IMG/VR virus record: IMGVR_UViG_3300025138_000112
Coordinates: 1 to 38,032 of that record
DNA length: 38,032 nucleotides
Source: a virus
Strand: one strand, 5' to 3'
Shown here: in pieces, positions 1 to 8,318 of the stretch
Layout of the letters: each line of letters opens with the position of its first letter
Numbering within the stretch: the stretch's first letter is position 1
Notes under the pieces: generated by a model
Database searches by the model: none
What the model was told of the DNA's origin: nothing
Seen by the model: the letters and a program-made list of their open reading frames with translations, nothing else
Position numbers and translations under genes: made by a program

Positions 1-976
1 GGTCTAAGTCTTGTGCTGTGTCTTGTGCGTCTACGTAAGCTTTTACGGACTGCTGTGTTGGAATAAGTGTTGCTGAGTTAGAAGCCATGTTGTCTTCATC
101 AACAAAAGCTGTCACTGTAATAGTACCGTCTGTAATACTACCATATGTTAAAGTGTTAATAGTAGTAGCGTTAATTGTACCGCCTTCTACTTTATCACCA
201 GAAATTTGATTATCTGCTAGTGTTAGTGTACCTGCTGAAACATTTAAAGTTTTACCAGAGCCTACAGTAATATTAGCGGCATCTATCGTACCACCGTTAA
301 TGTCTGCTGTATCAGCTACAAGGCTGTCAATGTTTGCAGTGCCATCAATAAATAAGTTTCTCCACTGCTGTGTAGAACTACCAAGGTCATATGTATCGTC
401 ATCATCAGGAATAATGTTAGAGTCTACGTCAGCACCAAACACAACATTGTCAGTAGCCGCATCACCCATAGTGATTGTGCCGCCATTGAATGTAGTTGTA
501 CCTGTTACTGTTAAGTTACCACCAACTCCTAAGTTACCAGAGATATCTGCGTTGCCGTTCATATCAATAGTTGTAGCGGCAATTTGGATTTCGGTATCGG
601 CTACTATATCGAGTTGTCCATCAGTGCTAGAGTTAATATAAATTGCAGTGTCTCTGAACTGTACTTTTTCTGTTGTTGTAAGTAGTATGTCATCTGAGAA
701 CTTAAAGTAATCCTCATCTTCCATCCACGTTAAAACACCATCATTACTTGTGGCGTTAAAAGTTATTGCAATATCGTTGTTGGTGTTAGTACCAAATACT
801 AAAGCGTTACTAAATAAATTAGAAAGCGGTCCACCATCACCTGCGGTAGAACCGTCATGGGTGTGTCCTGTTGCTACGTCAAAAGCGTTTACTAATTGGT
901 TAAATTCGTTATTAAAAAGTGCCGCTGTAATTGTATCTCCATCACTAAACGAACTCTGTCTTACATAAGTAGCCAT
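1..976 (-). CDS. Tail fibre-like protein, partial (3' end outside window)
   Basis: An open frame begins at the ATG at 976 (MATYVRQSSFSDGDTITAAL) and runs off the left edge without a stop, giving 325 codons. The translation is rich in T, N, D, G and S with short beta-type repeats such as NADISGNLGVGGNLTVTGT, a segment DTYDLGSSTQQWRNLFIDG, and near the edge LIPTQQSVKAYVDAQDTAQD. These modules are typical of tail fibre or appendage proteins of marine podoviruses, which form trimeric beta-helical shafts that contact the host surface. The receptor-binding C-terminus would lie outside the window. It directly follows the nozzle-like gene, as expected for a tail module. Fibre identity is inferred from composition and position. 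Confidence 0.75.
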   Translation of the reverse strand, partial: MATYVRQSSFSDGDTITAALFNNEFNQLVNAFDVATGHTHDGSTAGDGGPLSNLFSNALVFGTNTNNDIAITFNATSNDGVLTWMEDEDYFKFSDDILLTTTEKVQFRDTAIYINSSTDGQLDIVADTEIQIAATTIDMNGNADISGNLGVGGNLTVTGTTTFNGGTITMGDAATDNVVFGADVDSNIIPDDDDTYDLGSSTQQWRNLFIDGTANIDSLVADTADINGGTIDAANITVGSGKTLNVSAGTLTLADNQISGDKVEGGTINATTINTLTYGSITDGTITVTAFVDEDNMASNSATLIPTQQSVKAYVDAQDTAQDLD

Positions 977-988
977 TGATTATATCTC

Positions 989-2590
989 CTATTGTCTTCC
1001 TGATGGTCTATAGTTTACATATAAACCGTTAATTGCATATGGTGCAGTAGTGTCTGCACTAAATATTTTGAAAAAATTACTATGTCCACTACCTGTCAAA
1101 CCTTGCCTTACAAGAGGCTGTTCGGTTGCTCCAAACTTTTGTGCATTAAATAATGCTGTTCCAAAAATAGCTGGTTCTGGTATTTCTGTTAGTACTACGT
1201 CAGAGGGTTGTGGGGTATCTAAACTGTCGTAGTCAAATCTAACTCTTAATGTTGGTTGGCAATCTCCTTCTGGAGTAAAAGCAATCTTAGTGTAGTCTAG
1301 AGTTTTTAGAGTTCCTAAGTCACCATAATCGTAATCTGGTGATTGGTATTCTGCTTCAATGTTTGCACCGTTAAAACTATTTCCTAAGTTATGATTAAAT
1401 ATTTTACCATCTCTATCACCGTGGTAAACTCTTTCTAATCCTGAACTATCAAATCCAGATGTAATAGCAGGTGCTTGAATACCTAATGTTTCGGACCACT
1501 CAAATCCTTGTGGTCTAAGTGTTCCTATAATACCTTTTGATGTTGCACTTGTATCTGATGATGTACTATAGAACATTCTGTATTGTGACTTATCTCTAAG
1601 CACAACACTACTAAATTGTAATGTGTTGGCGGCATTAGCAATATCATTAACTAAAGGCTGTATAGCCTGACTAATTGTGCCTAACTCAACGTCACCAATT
1701 CTTGATGTACCTGCAACTGTTCTGAATCCATCGGGTGCTAAGAATATAAGGTCACCAGCAATCTCTTGGATTGTTTGACCGTCTAAGCAACCTACGTTTT
1801 TAGTAACAGGAACTACAGCCGTTGTAGCCGCAGTATTTATATTTTGTAATTTAAATATTGAGTTTCTACAGAAGATAAATAGTTCGTTACGGAAACTCTT
1901 AAGACCTACTACCTTATCTTCTAATGTTACACTACCTGAACCTGTACTAGTAAAGCTATCTATGTCATTAGTGCCGCTATAATAAATAGTGTTAGGTGTG
2001 GCTGGGTCTCCTGCAACAACTAAATGTTGGTCATGTATTGTACAGAACTTAGCTTTTGTAGAGCCGTCAATAGTTATTTGACTTACAAAATATGTTCTAG
2101 CATTTAAGTTAGCAGAAGTTCCAGTCATTTTAAATAAGAAAGGTTTGTTTAAACCACTCTTATCTGTTATAACTACTTCACCATATTGTGATGTTCCTTC
2201 AAAGATTGCAAACTCACACTGGTCTATTGAACTTAAAGCTAGTTCACTTCTTCCTGTAAACGCACTATAGTTATCACCACTAGAGGCAACACTTGCCTTG
2301 TTTACTTGTAGCCAAGCATCTTCTCCGTCTTGACTAAAAAATATATCATCACCTACAACAGCTAGTACGCCATCTGCGTATACTAACAATCCTTCTACAT
2401 CATTAGCAGAATTAGGTAAGGTATCTCCAAATAAACTAAATCCATTTATTCTACGATACCCACCCTCTGGTGACACTTCAAAGTTTCTTAACTTAGTAGC
2501 AACTCCTGGGGTCTGTAGTAACGCTAAAGAGTTAGTAGACTTATTAAGTCCACCTCCTAACGGTACGGAAAAGGGTTGAGAACCTGCCAT
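989..2590 (-). CDS. Podovirus tail nozzle/stabilisation-like protein
   Basis: A 533-aa protein starting MAGSQPFSVPLGGGLNKSTN. The N-terminal pattern (GGGLN followed by LQTPGVATKLRNFEVSPEGG and a GYRRINGF motif) and the later series of beta-strand segments (VEGLLVYADGVLAVVGDDIFF, DQHLVVAGDP, NTIYYSGTND, FRNELFIFCRNSIFKL) resemble podovirus tail proteins with a propeller-like body, such as the P22 gp10 / T7 tail tube B class that extends the portal channel. Its start abuts the stop of the adaptor-like gene upstream (2591), so the two are probably co-translated. Function is inferred from this pattern and the position between adaptor and fibre. Confidence 0.65.
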   Translation of the reverse strand: MAGSQPFSVPLGGGLNKSTNSLALLQTPGVATKLRNFEVSPEGGYRRINGFSLFGDTLPNSANDVEGLLVYADGVLAVVGDDIFFSQDGEDAWLQVNKASVASSGDNYSAFTGRSELALSSIDQCEFAIFEGTSQYGEVVITDKSGLNKPFLFKMTGTSANLNARTYFVSQITIDGSTKAKFCTIHDQHLVVAGDPATPNTIYYSGTNDIDSFTSTGSGSVTLEDKVVGLKSFRNELFIFCRNSIFKLQNINTAATTAVVPVTKNVGCLDGQTIQEIAGDLIFLAPDGFRTVAGTSRIGDVELGTISQAIQPLVNDIANAANTLQFSSVVLRDKSQYRMFYSTSSDTSATSKGIIGTLRPQGFEWSETLGIQAPAITSGFDSSGLERVYHGDRDGKIFNHNLGNSFNGANIEAEYQSPDYDYGDLGTLKTLDYTKIAFTPEGDCQPTLRVRFDYDSLDTPQPSDVVLTEIPEPAIFGTALFNAQKFGATEQPLVRQGLTGSGHSNFFKIFSADTTAPYAINGLYVNYRPSGRQ

Positions 2591-3364
2591 TTAGAAGTAA
2601 GTCCTATCGTCTGACATATAAGTAGGTGTAGGATTAATCAAATTAGATTTCATAGTCCTCATATTCTTTTTATACTCGTCAAGTGCAAAGGAAGCTTGCT
2701 GTAAATTCTCTTTAAATTGATGCACGTAATATCTTGTTCGTGCTGTGATTACGTTACTATATTGTTCTGGCATAGTAATCGAATCGTTGTATGCAGATAA
2801 AGTTGTAGGCTTTGTAAAAGCATAAAAGTGTACGTTATAAACTTTATCGGGTATTGGACTTAAGCCAAACTTTCTGTGGTCTGGACTTTTAATAACGTAT
2901 CGTGGTTCGCCATGTGAGGCATCAGAACCATTTGCATCGTCTGCATTTTCACTATCCCTGTAATATTGTTTCCAGTCAGACAGTGTTAAAAATTTTAAAC
3001 CTTTAGAAACGTAAGGAGTAGTTTCTCCACTCACGTTTATTGTTGTTAGATAAAAATCATCCCAGTCTACTGATGCGTAATCAGTTTTAATATCAGAACT
3101 ACCCGTCTTTAAAGTAAACCATCGAGTTCCTGCTGTCGTTGCAACAGTGACGTTTCCATAAAAAGGGTCTGTTCCTCCACTAGCTCCTGCTGAGAAAAAG
3201 GGTAGCTGTGGTTCGGCATTTGCTATATCAAATATAGATTTATTAATAGCATCCTTTACGAACGCTTGAATACCTGTAGCACTAGCAAAAGTTCCAGAAG
3301 TTAGGACAACTTCGTTAAGTTCTCTTAATACTTCGTTACTTAAATCTAAATATGTAGTAGCCAT
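2591..3364 (-). CDS. Tail adaptor / tail tube A-like protein
   Basis: A 257-aa protein starting MATTYLDLSNEVLRELNEV. This N-terminus is recurrent in marine podoviruses for the ring protein that joins the portal to the tail. The rest is mixed helix and strand, with a conserved-looking stretch NVHFYAFTKPTTLSAYNDS followed by a helical YVHQFKENLQQASFALDEYK near the end. Gene order capsid, this gene, nozzle, fibre matches the podovirus head-tail connector layout. It is the first gene after the terminator behind the capsid gene, so it should be made at a lower level than capsid. The start has an AGGAA sequence a few bases upstream. Confidence 0.6.
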   Translation of the reverse strand: MATTYLDLSNEVLRELNEVVLTSGTFASATGIQAFVKDAINKSIFDIANAEPQLPFFSAGASGGTDPFYGNVTVATTAGTRWFTLKTGSSDIKTDYASVDWDDFYLTTINVSGETTPYVSKGLKFLTLSDWKQYYRDSENADDANGSDASHGEPRYVIKSPDHRKFGLSPIPDKVYNVHFYAFTKPTTLSAYNDSITMPEQYSNVITARTRYYVHQFKENLQQASFALDEYKKNMRTMKSNLINPTPTYMSDDRTYF

Positions 3365-3375
3365 TTATTATTCCT

Positions 3376-3407
3376 AAAAAAGTGGAGAGGTCCGTGAAGA
3401 CCCCTCC
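3376..3407 (-). terminator. Rho-independent terminator after the capsid gene
   Basis: Read on the minus strand, GGAGGGGTC and GACCTCTCC form a 9-bp stem with one G.U pair and a 6-nt loop, followed by AC and six T. It lies between the capsid stop (3420) and the next start (3364). A terminator directly behind the major capsid gene is a common phage device to raise capsid mRNA relative to tail genes. Confidence 0.85.
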
Positions 3408-3411
3408 GAGT

Positions 3412-3427
3412 TTGACTAATTAGTCAA
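3412..3427. repeat. 16-bp perfect palindrome over the capsid stop codon
   Basis: TTGACTAATTAGTCAA is a perfect 16-bp palindrome that includes the TAA of the capsid gene (3420-3422) and sits 4 nt before the terminator stem. It could extend the terminator structure, be a protein-binding site, or be chance in AT-rich DNA. Confidence 0.6.
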
Positions 3428-4394
3428 TTAAGTAGAATGCACTACATAGGGCATCATCTCTAAGTACTTTCGCACCATAGACATGTAGACCACGCACAAT
3501 ATCACCAAACGATGTTGGGTCTCTCAACACTTCAGTTGAAAGAATTGTGTTTGCAGTAGCAGTAGAACTCATGTGTCCAGCCATAACCTTACCAGTAGCA
3601 TTTGATGTGCCAGCAATGTTATTAGACTTGTACATGTCGAATCCACGTAGTTTTCCACTTGATACTAAACCGTTTCTGATTGAACCTTGACCTGCGTTAA
3701 AGTCAACAGAAAGCATTTTAGAGCCAGATTGTGACAACTCTTCATAGAATGAAGGAGGTGCAACAAACCAACGACCTTCTTCAGGTACGTTCTGGTCATC
3801 TAATAGTCTAGCCATTCTAGCCATTAAATCAATAGCATCTACACCAGTTCCATCTGAACCAAACAAATCAACAGAGTTGGTTGCGTGTGTCATAGTTGCA
3901 TCAGCAGTAGCTGAGTCAGAACCTATGATATGGTCAGGGGATGATGCAGAACAACCTGCGAACATAGTAGCTAGTACACTTGCATCGTATGCATCTTTAA
4001 GAGCATAAGCGGCGGCACTAGAAGCTACTTCTTTAAAGTTGACATGTGACATATTGCTTTCGATATCATCTACGATGAATTTGAAAGCTTTAGCACTATC
4101 AACGACTAAAGAAATTTCAGCGTCGGTTAGTTTTGTGTCAGTAGTGTCAGAGCCACGTGTGTAGTCTGATACTGAAATGACGGGTTCTTTGATAATCTTT
4201 ACTGAGTCTCCGAAAGAGGAAATTTCACCAGCGTAATCTGTGTTGGTGATAGCTTCAATTACCGAGGCTTTCCTAAAAAAGTTTAGAACCTTTTTAGAGT
4301 AAACCGAAGGTAAAAAGAAACTATTAGTTTGTCCACTTACGGAGTTTGCAAAGTTAGCGTTTGTATCTGTTGACGGTTCAAAAAATTGAGCCAT
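3420..4394 (-). CDS. Major capsid protein
   Basis: A 324-aa protein starting MAQFFEPSTDTNANFANSVS. Features expected for a T7-type HK97-fold capsid protein are present: an N-arm, then SVYSKKVLNFFRKASVIEAI, a charged loop around VKIIKEPVISVSDYTRGSD, a long spine-helix region after FKFIVDDIESNMSHVNFKE, and RWFVAPPSFYEEL in the A-domain region. It lies directly downstream of the scaffold gene and upstream of a strong terminator. The start is preceded by TAGGAGAAGTATT. The length matches podovirus capsid proteins of the T7 class (about 320-400 aa). Confidence 0.9.
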   Translation of the reverse strand: MAQFFEPSTDTNANFANSVSGQTNSFFLPSVYSKKVLNFFRKASVIEAITNTDYAGEISSFGDSVKIIKEPVISVSDYTRGSDTTDTKLTDAEISLVVDSAKAFKFIVDDIESNMSHVNFKEVASSAAAYALKDAYDASVLATMFAGCSASSPDHIIGSDSATADATMTHATNSVDLFGSDGTGVDAIDLMARMARLLDDQNVPEEGRWFVAPPSFYEELSQSGSKMLSVDFNAGQGSIRNGLVSSGKLRGFDMYKSNNIAGTSNATGKVMAGHMSSTATANTILSTEVLRDPTSFGDIVRGLHVYGAKVLRDDALCSAFYLID

Positions 4395-4418
4395 AATACT
4401 TCTCCTAAGTTAAATAGT

Positions 4419-5297
4419 TTATTTTGAGATTCTGCCTTCTTGCATAGCATCTGATATTTCTTGTTCAAATTTATCAAATTCTGCCATACTCATAGACGCA
4501 ATCTCCCTTTCTGACCAAACTTTTTCTGAGTTAGGGGTCACACTAGTTGTTTTAGTGGAAACCATGTCTGCCGCAGATTGTCTGGTCGGTTTTTTTGATG
4601 ATGGCTTAGTCTTAGGAACGTCAATTCCCATATCCTTTTTAAACAAATCAAGAGCACGTGAAGCTAAATCGGCATCGTCTTTGTTGTCATATACCCAAGC
4701 TTGGATAGATGAGTGCTGTTCTTTTGCCCATTCGTGGAAGTCATCGCTGTTTCTGATATCTCCAAAATCAGGATGTCTATCCATTAACCTTTTTTCTGCA
4801 CTTTGTCGTATTAAATCGTCTTCACGTTCTTGGAGTTTACTAAGGCGTTCTTCTAGAACTTTTGCTTTAGATTCGCTTTGCATGTGAGCAACGGTTTCTA
4901 CAACTTCGTACACATCAGGATAGTCGGTCTTAAATTTTTCAAGTTCTTCTGGGGATTTAGGTGCTCTATATTCAGGTTGTTTAACTTGAGTTAGTAGGTC
5001 TTCTTCCCTAGACTTAAATTCATTAAGCTTACTATCGTAATGCTTTTTTAAATCATCATAGCGTTTCTTGTAGTCTGGCTTTTTGTAAGGAGAATTCTTC
5101 TTACTTGCCAGTTCCTCAGTGTTTACACTTCCTTCTTCACCGACTTCCATTATGTCATCGCTGTCGAAAAGTTTATTCTGAGGCTCTTCAAAATACATAC
5201 TATTAGATGATACAAAAGGTTTATCATCATTATTGTGCCAATCTTTTTTCGCATTATACGGATTTGGCTTTCGTTCTTTTTGGACTGTGTTAGTCAT
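4419..5297 (-). CDS. Scaffolding protein
   Basis: A 292-aa very hydrophilic, charged protein with long predicted coiled-coil helices (YKKRYDDLKKHYDSKLNEF; EERLSKLQEREDDLIRQS) and an acidic N-terminal third, lying immediately upstream of the capsid gene. This is the normal place and composition for a capsid scaffolding protein, which guides procapsid assembly and then leaves or is degraded. Two ATG codons are adjacent at 5300 and 5297; the second gives a better spacing (6 nt) from the AGGAG sequence and is preferred. The PEELEKFKTDYPDVYEVVET stretch recurs in scaffold proteins of related phages. Confidence 0.8.
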   Translation of the reverse strand: MTNTVQKERKPNPYNAKKDWHNNDDKPFVSSNSMYFEEPQNKLFDSDDIMEVGEEGSVNTEELASKKNSPYKKPDYKKRYDDLKKHYDSKLNEFKSREEDLLTQVKQPEYRAPKSPEELEKFKTDYPDVYEVVETVAHMQSESKAKVLEERLSKLQEREDDLIRQSAEKRLMDRHPDFGDIRNSDDFHEWAKEQHSSIQAWVYDNKDDADLASRALDLFKKDMGIDVPKTKPSSKKPTRQSAADMVSTKTTSVTPNSEKVWSEREIASMSMAEFDKFEQEISDAMQEGRISK

Positions 5298-5387
5298 CAT
5301 CTTCTCCTAATCAGGGCTTCGTTCACAAGGTAGCTCTATGTCGACTAGAGGGCTTGTATGTAAAGGTCGCCTTTCGGGTTTTATAAT

Positions 5388-5417
5388 GATAGAGTGCCTG
5401 TATAGGGTGGCTCTATC
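5388..5417. other. Hairpin between the acidic gene and scaffold
   Basis: GATAGAG and CTCTATC form a perfect 7-bp stem around a 16-nt loop, overlapping the TAG stop (5413-5415) of the upstream minus-strand gene. No T-run follows on the minus strand, so it may be an mRNA stability or processing element rather than a terminator. A smaller hairpin (AAAGG/CCTTT) lies nearby within the same 110-nt intergenic stretch. Confidence 0.45.
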
Positions 5418-6078
5418 GCTGTCTCAATCTTGGATTTGCAGATAACATTCCTTTACGGATTTCATCTTCTACCATGTCACCTTCAACTGGTTGCCCATTA
5501 GGGTCAACATCTAGCTTCGGGTCACCTAGCATTCCTCCAACATTAAGTTCTTGTCTGTTATCTACACCAGCTTCAGCTTCTTTCATCATAGACATTAAAA
5601 CGTCTTCTCCGATTTCTGCTACCGCTTTTGCAGTAAAGACAAATTCACCGTCAGATAACCTTGCAGGTATACTGTCGGAGACTCCTGTTCCTAGTCCATC
5701 TACAGGACCAGAACCAGCAAATTCTTGTGCTACGCCTACTACTTTATCAAATAGTAATTGTAGTTCTTCATCTTGTTCTAGTTTTGACATTAGCATATCT
5801 TGTTCTTCTTCAGATAGTGCTTCGTCAAGAATAAATTCTGAATGGTCTTCTTCCATTTTTTCGTCAGGTAATAACGCATCGGATTCTCCGTGTGTTGCTC
5901 CTGCCATTTCTGTTCCATCAGGCATGGTGTGTGTTTCCATATCATCTGATAGTAACGAACCTCCTTCGGCATACTTCTTTCTATACATTCCCCCAGAGTA
6001 AGCTTTGGTTCTTTTATCGTCTACATGACCACCTTCGTGGTAGAGTTCATCTTCTAGTAGTCCTTTCTTTTTATACAT
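5413..6078 (-). CDS. Acidic virion-associated protein, function unknown
   Basis: About 221 aa, starting MYKKKGLLEDELYHEGGHVD. The N-terminus is basic, the middle is strongly acidic, and there is a segment GPVDGLGTGVSDSIPARLSD followed by GEFVFTAKAV. That G-x-G-T/S-DSIPA-L-S-x-GEFV motif is widespread in phage structural and tape-measure-like proteins, where its role is unknown. An ATG at 6084 lies only 2 nt from the GGAG sequence, so the ATG at 6078 (8-nt spacing) is chosen. It overlaps the end of the small upstream gene (stop at 6071), suggesting translational coupling. Position between portal and scaffold suggests a role in head assembly. Confidence 0.6.
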   Translation of the reverse strand: MYKKKGLLEDELYHEGGHVDDKRTKAYSGGMYRKKYAEGGSLLSDDMETHTMPDGTEMAGATHGESDALLPDEKMEEDHSEFILDEALSEEEQDMLMSKLEQDEELQLLFDKVVGVAQEFAGSGPVDGLGTGVSDSIPARLSDGEFVFTAKAVAEIGEDVLMSMMKEAEAGVDNRQELNVGGMLGDPKLDVDPNGQPVEGDMVEDEIRKGMLSANPRLRQR

Positions 6079-6304
6079 TTTCATCTCTCCGAGTTAATGC
6101 TTCTTTAACCTGTAGGTCCAGTTGCTCTAGGCGTACCAGAGAACTCATCTTCCCCTGCAAGCGGAACATTTCCTGTTCCGATGTTGCCACCACCAGTGCC
6201 TGTAGGTCCAAGGCTTTGAGGTCCTTGAGGTGCTCCTTGAGGTCCTCCCATTGGGGGCTGTTGACTATCGGGTTGAGTTTCATTGCCATTTTTTTGTCCA
6301 GCAT
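6071..6304 (-). CDS. Small conserved-looking protein overprinted on the portal 3' end
   Basis: A 77-aa ORF in a different frame from portal, overlapping it by 200 nt. Reasons to accept it: an AGGAA sequence at a good distance before the ATG at 6304; a sensible protein with NSPQWEDLKEHLKDL and later TSEQEMFRLQGKMSSLVRLE, a pattern I recognise from small helical proteins found just after portal genes in many phages; and an end that overlaps the next gene start by 8 nt. In the overlap the portal frame is a low-complexity Gly/Pro/Gln tail, as expected where the other frame is the constrained one. Function unknown. Confidence 0.65.
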   Translation of the reverse strand: MLDKKMAMKLNPIVNSPQWEDLKEHLKDLKALDLQALVVATSEQEMFRLQGKMSSLVRLEQLDLQVKEALTRRDENV

Positions 6305-8315
6305 TTTGCATTCCTATTATTTGTGCCATTACAGCGGCTTCTTCGGGGTTGTTGAGTATCTCATCAGGGTCTAAGTCTAGGCTGTAGGCTAGTTCACTAA
6401 TCAATTTAGAAATCTTAACAAACGGTGCAACAGCAGGATTTTGAGCAGTTTGTAAGAACATTGTCAATCTTTGACTTCTTACTTCTTTCTGCATCAAGCT
6501 ATTCGTACCAGTAGCCTTAACTTCTAAATCACCTTTGACATCCAACTCGTCCTCTAGAAATTGCATGTTCCACTGGAAGTAGGCTTCTCCTAGTGGCTTT
6601 AATAAAAAGTCATCAAGGTTCTTGATAACTGTTTTAATATTTAAACTAGATGCTCCAAGTAACATAGACATACCTGAAGCAGTCCTTGTCATACTTTGCA
6701 CACCTGTCTGTCCGTGAGAGTAACTAGGTATTCCAGTTTGCTCATCTGCAAGTTGCCTGAACTTGTCGAACATCATTAAATTTTCTTGTGATGTATTTGG
6801 AAATTTTAATCCGTGAATAGCTTGCCCTGGCATCCCTGCTTGTCTACGGAATATCTTTCCTGGATATATCTCCATCGATTGTCCACCAACTAAAGCAGAC
6901 TCATCTACATCAAAGACTAACGACCCAGACATTGCTAGGTTGTCAATAGCCATTCGTGCATGACCATTCATAATCTGTTGAGAATCATCCATGTTTTCTG
7001 CTACACCAATACCAAAGAAGTTGTATGGGTTTCTTTCGTATGGGAAAGCGTGGTAAGGTAATCTATAAGGAGTAAACGGATTTAACACTGCTCTTAGTAA
7101 GTAATGTCCACATGTCCATATGTTTACTTGTACTTCGTCTAGGTCATCAACACTGTCGGGTAAGTCAATTCCTACTTCTCTGGCGTATTCTGCATCCATC
7201 ATTCCCCAGTATTCTAGAATCTCAAAGCTACTATTTACATCTTCGCTTCGTGAATCGTCCTTTAACTGGCTTTCAAAATCTTTTTCTACGTAGTTAGCAC
7301 CCATCTGGATAGCGTTACGTATTGCATCATCATCAAAGTAAGGCATGTTACGTAGTTGTCTAACTTGACTACGGTTCATTTTGTGTCTATGGATTACATA
7401 TTCACACTCTTCCATATTAGTAGCGTTAGGGTCTGGATAGAAATCCCAGCAACTAACAAACTCAATACGTGGTACTCTTACTTCTAGTGGGTTATATTCT
7501 CTGTTACCTTCCCCATCAGTATCCCACTTGTGTAACTTTTTATTAAAGTTAAACGGTCCTTTTACAATACCTGTACCCAGTAAAGCCGACTCTAATAAAG
7601 CATTCCTCATTTCAGAATTACCATTAGACTCTTCTATCTGGTCATGTATAAGCTTTTCCATACGCCTAGCGGCTCTTTGTGCTGGAGATAACTCTAAAGC
7701 TTGGGGGTCAGGACTAGCTCCGTCTGTAAGGATTCCTGCGTCCTCTGCTTGGTCTTCTAAGCTGTCCTCAAATATTCCATTTAAGTAAGTAGCCCCTGCT
7801 CTTAATACTTTACCGTCACCCTCATAACCCACATCGTATGGATTATCTTTAAGGTTTCCAATATTGTCAGGTAACTCTTCTTCATCTTGTCTAGGTGTTG
7901 TTTCTAAATTAGGTGTAGGACTAGCTGTATTTAAATGAGAGTAGTCTGTTTCGCCTTCAGGTATCTTAGTTTCCGAAATTCCTATCGGAAATTTCCCTGT
8001 ACCAAAGATAACATCTACTAGTTGACCAAAAGCCGCAAGGACTTTTGTTTTTGTAATCTTAACAAATACTCTAGACTTCTCAGACTCTCTGAACTTAACA
8101 TTTTTAGCGTAAAGCCCTCTATAGTTCTCGTAAGCTTTTAGCCAACGAGTCTCATCTGTTTGTCTTGCATCTTCTGCAATCGCAAATCTATCTTTGATAG
8201 TTCCTATAAGGTTTCTTTGTTGGTCTTCCTCAAGTGTAAGTTGGACTCCAGATTCACCTTCTACTTCTTCGTAGATACTATTAGCGTTTAAAAATGTATT
8301 TTCGTTTTCTGCCAT
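6105..8315 (-). CDS. Portal (head-tail connector) protein
   Basis: A 736-aa protein, large as in P22-like portals. It lies directly downstream of TerL (3-nt gap). Recognisable portal segments are RVFVKITKTKVLAAFGQLVD near residue 95, YEVIHRHKMNRSQVRQL-like text in the middle, PYHAFPYERNPYNFFGIGVAE, and GIPSYSHGQTGVQSMTRTAS with MSMLLGASSLNIKTVIKNLD before the long crown helices. The dodecameric portal forms the DNA entry channel and docks the terminase. The last 65 or so residues are Gly/Pro/Gln-rich and coincide with the overlapping gene at 6071-6304. Confidence 0.88.
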   Translation of the reverse strand: MAENENTFLNANSIYEEVEGESGVQLTLEEDQQRNLIGTIKDRFAIAEDARQTDETRWLKAYENYRGLYAKNVKFRESEKSRVFVKITKTKVLAAFGQLVDVIFGTGKFPIGISETKIPEGETDYSHLNTASPTPNLETTPRQDEEELPDNIGNLKDNPYDVGYEGDGKVLRAGATYLNGIFEDSLEDQAEDAGILTDGASPDPQALELSPAQRAARRMEKLIHDQIEESNGNSEMRNALLESALLGTGIVKGPFNFNKKLHKWDTDGEGNREYNPLEVRVPRIEFVSCWDFYPDPNATNMEECEYVIHRHKMNRSQVRQLRNMPYFDDDAIRNAIQMGANYVEKDFESQLKDDSRSEDVNSSFEILEYWGMMDAEYAREVGIDLPDSVDDLDEVQVNIWTCGHYLLRAVLNPFTPYRLPYHAFPYERNPYNFFGIGVAENMDDSQQIMNGHARMAIDNLAMSGSLVFDVDESALVGGQSMEIYPGKIFRRQAGMPGQAIHGLKFPNTSQENLMMFDKFRQLADEQTGIPSYSHGQTGVQSMTRTASGMSMLLGASSLNIKTVIKNLDDFLLKPLGEAYFQWNMQFLEDELDVKGDLEVKATGTNSLMQKEVRSQRLTMFLQTAQNPAVAPFVKISKLISELAYSLDLDPDEILNNPEEAAVMAQIIGMQNAGQKNGNETQPDSQQPPMGGPQGAPQGPQSLGPTGTGGGNIGTGNVPLAGEDEFSGTPRATGPTG

Positions 8316-8318
8316 GTC

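Noticed and set aside
5301-5412. Possible tRNA or riboswitch between scaffold and the acidic gene
   Set aside because: Stems are present, but there is no 7-bp acceptor, anticodon arm or T-loop consensus; only a simple 7-bp hairpin can be supported.
5474-6001. Long plus-strand open frame opposite the acidic minus-strand gene
   Set aside because: Serine/proline-rich antisense shadow of a real gene, no ribosome binding site, and all neighbours are on the minus strand.
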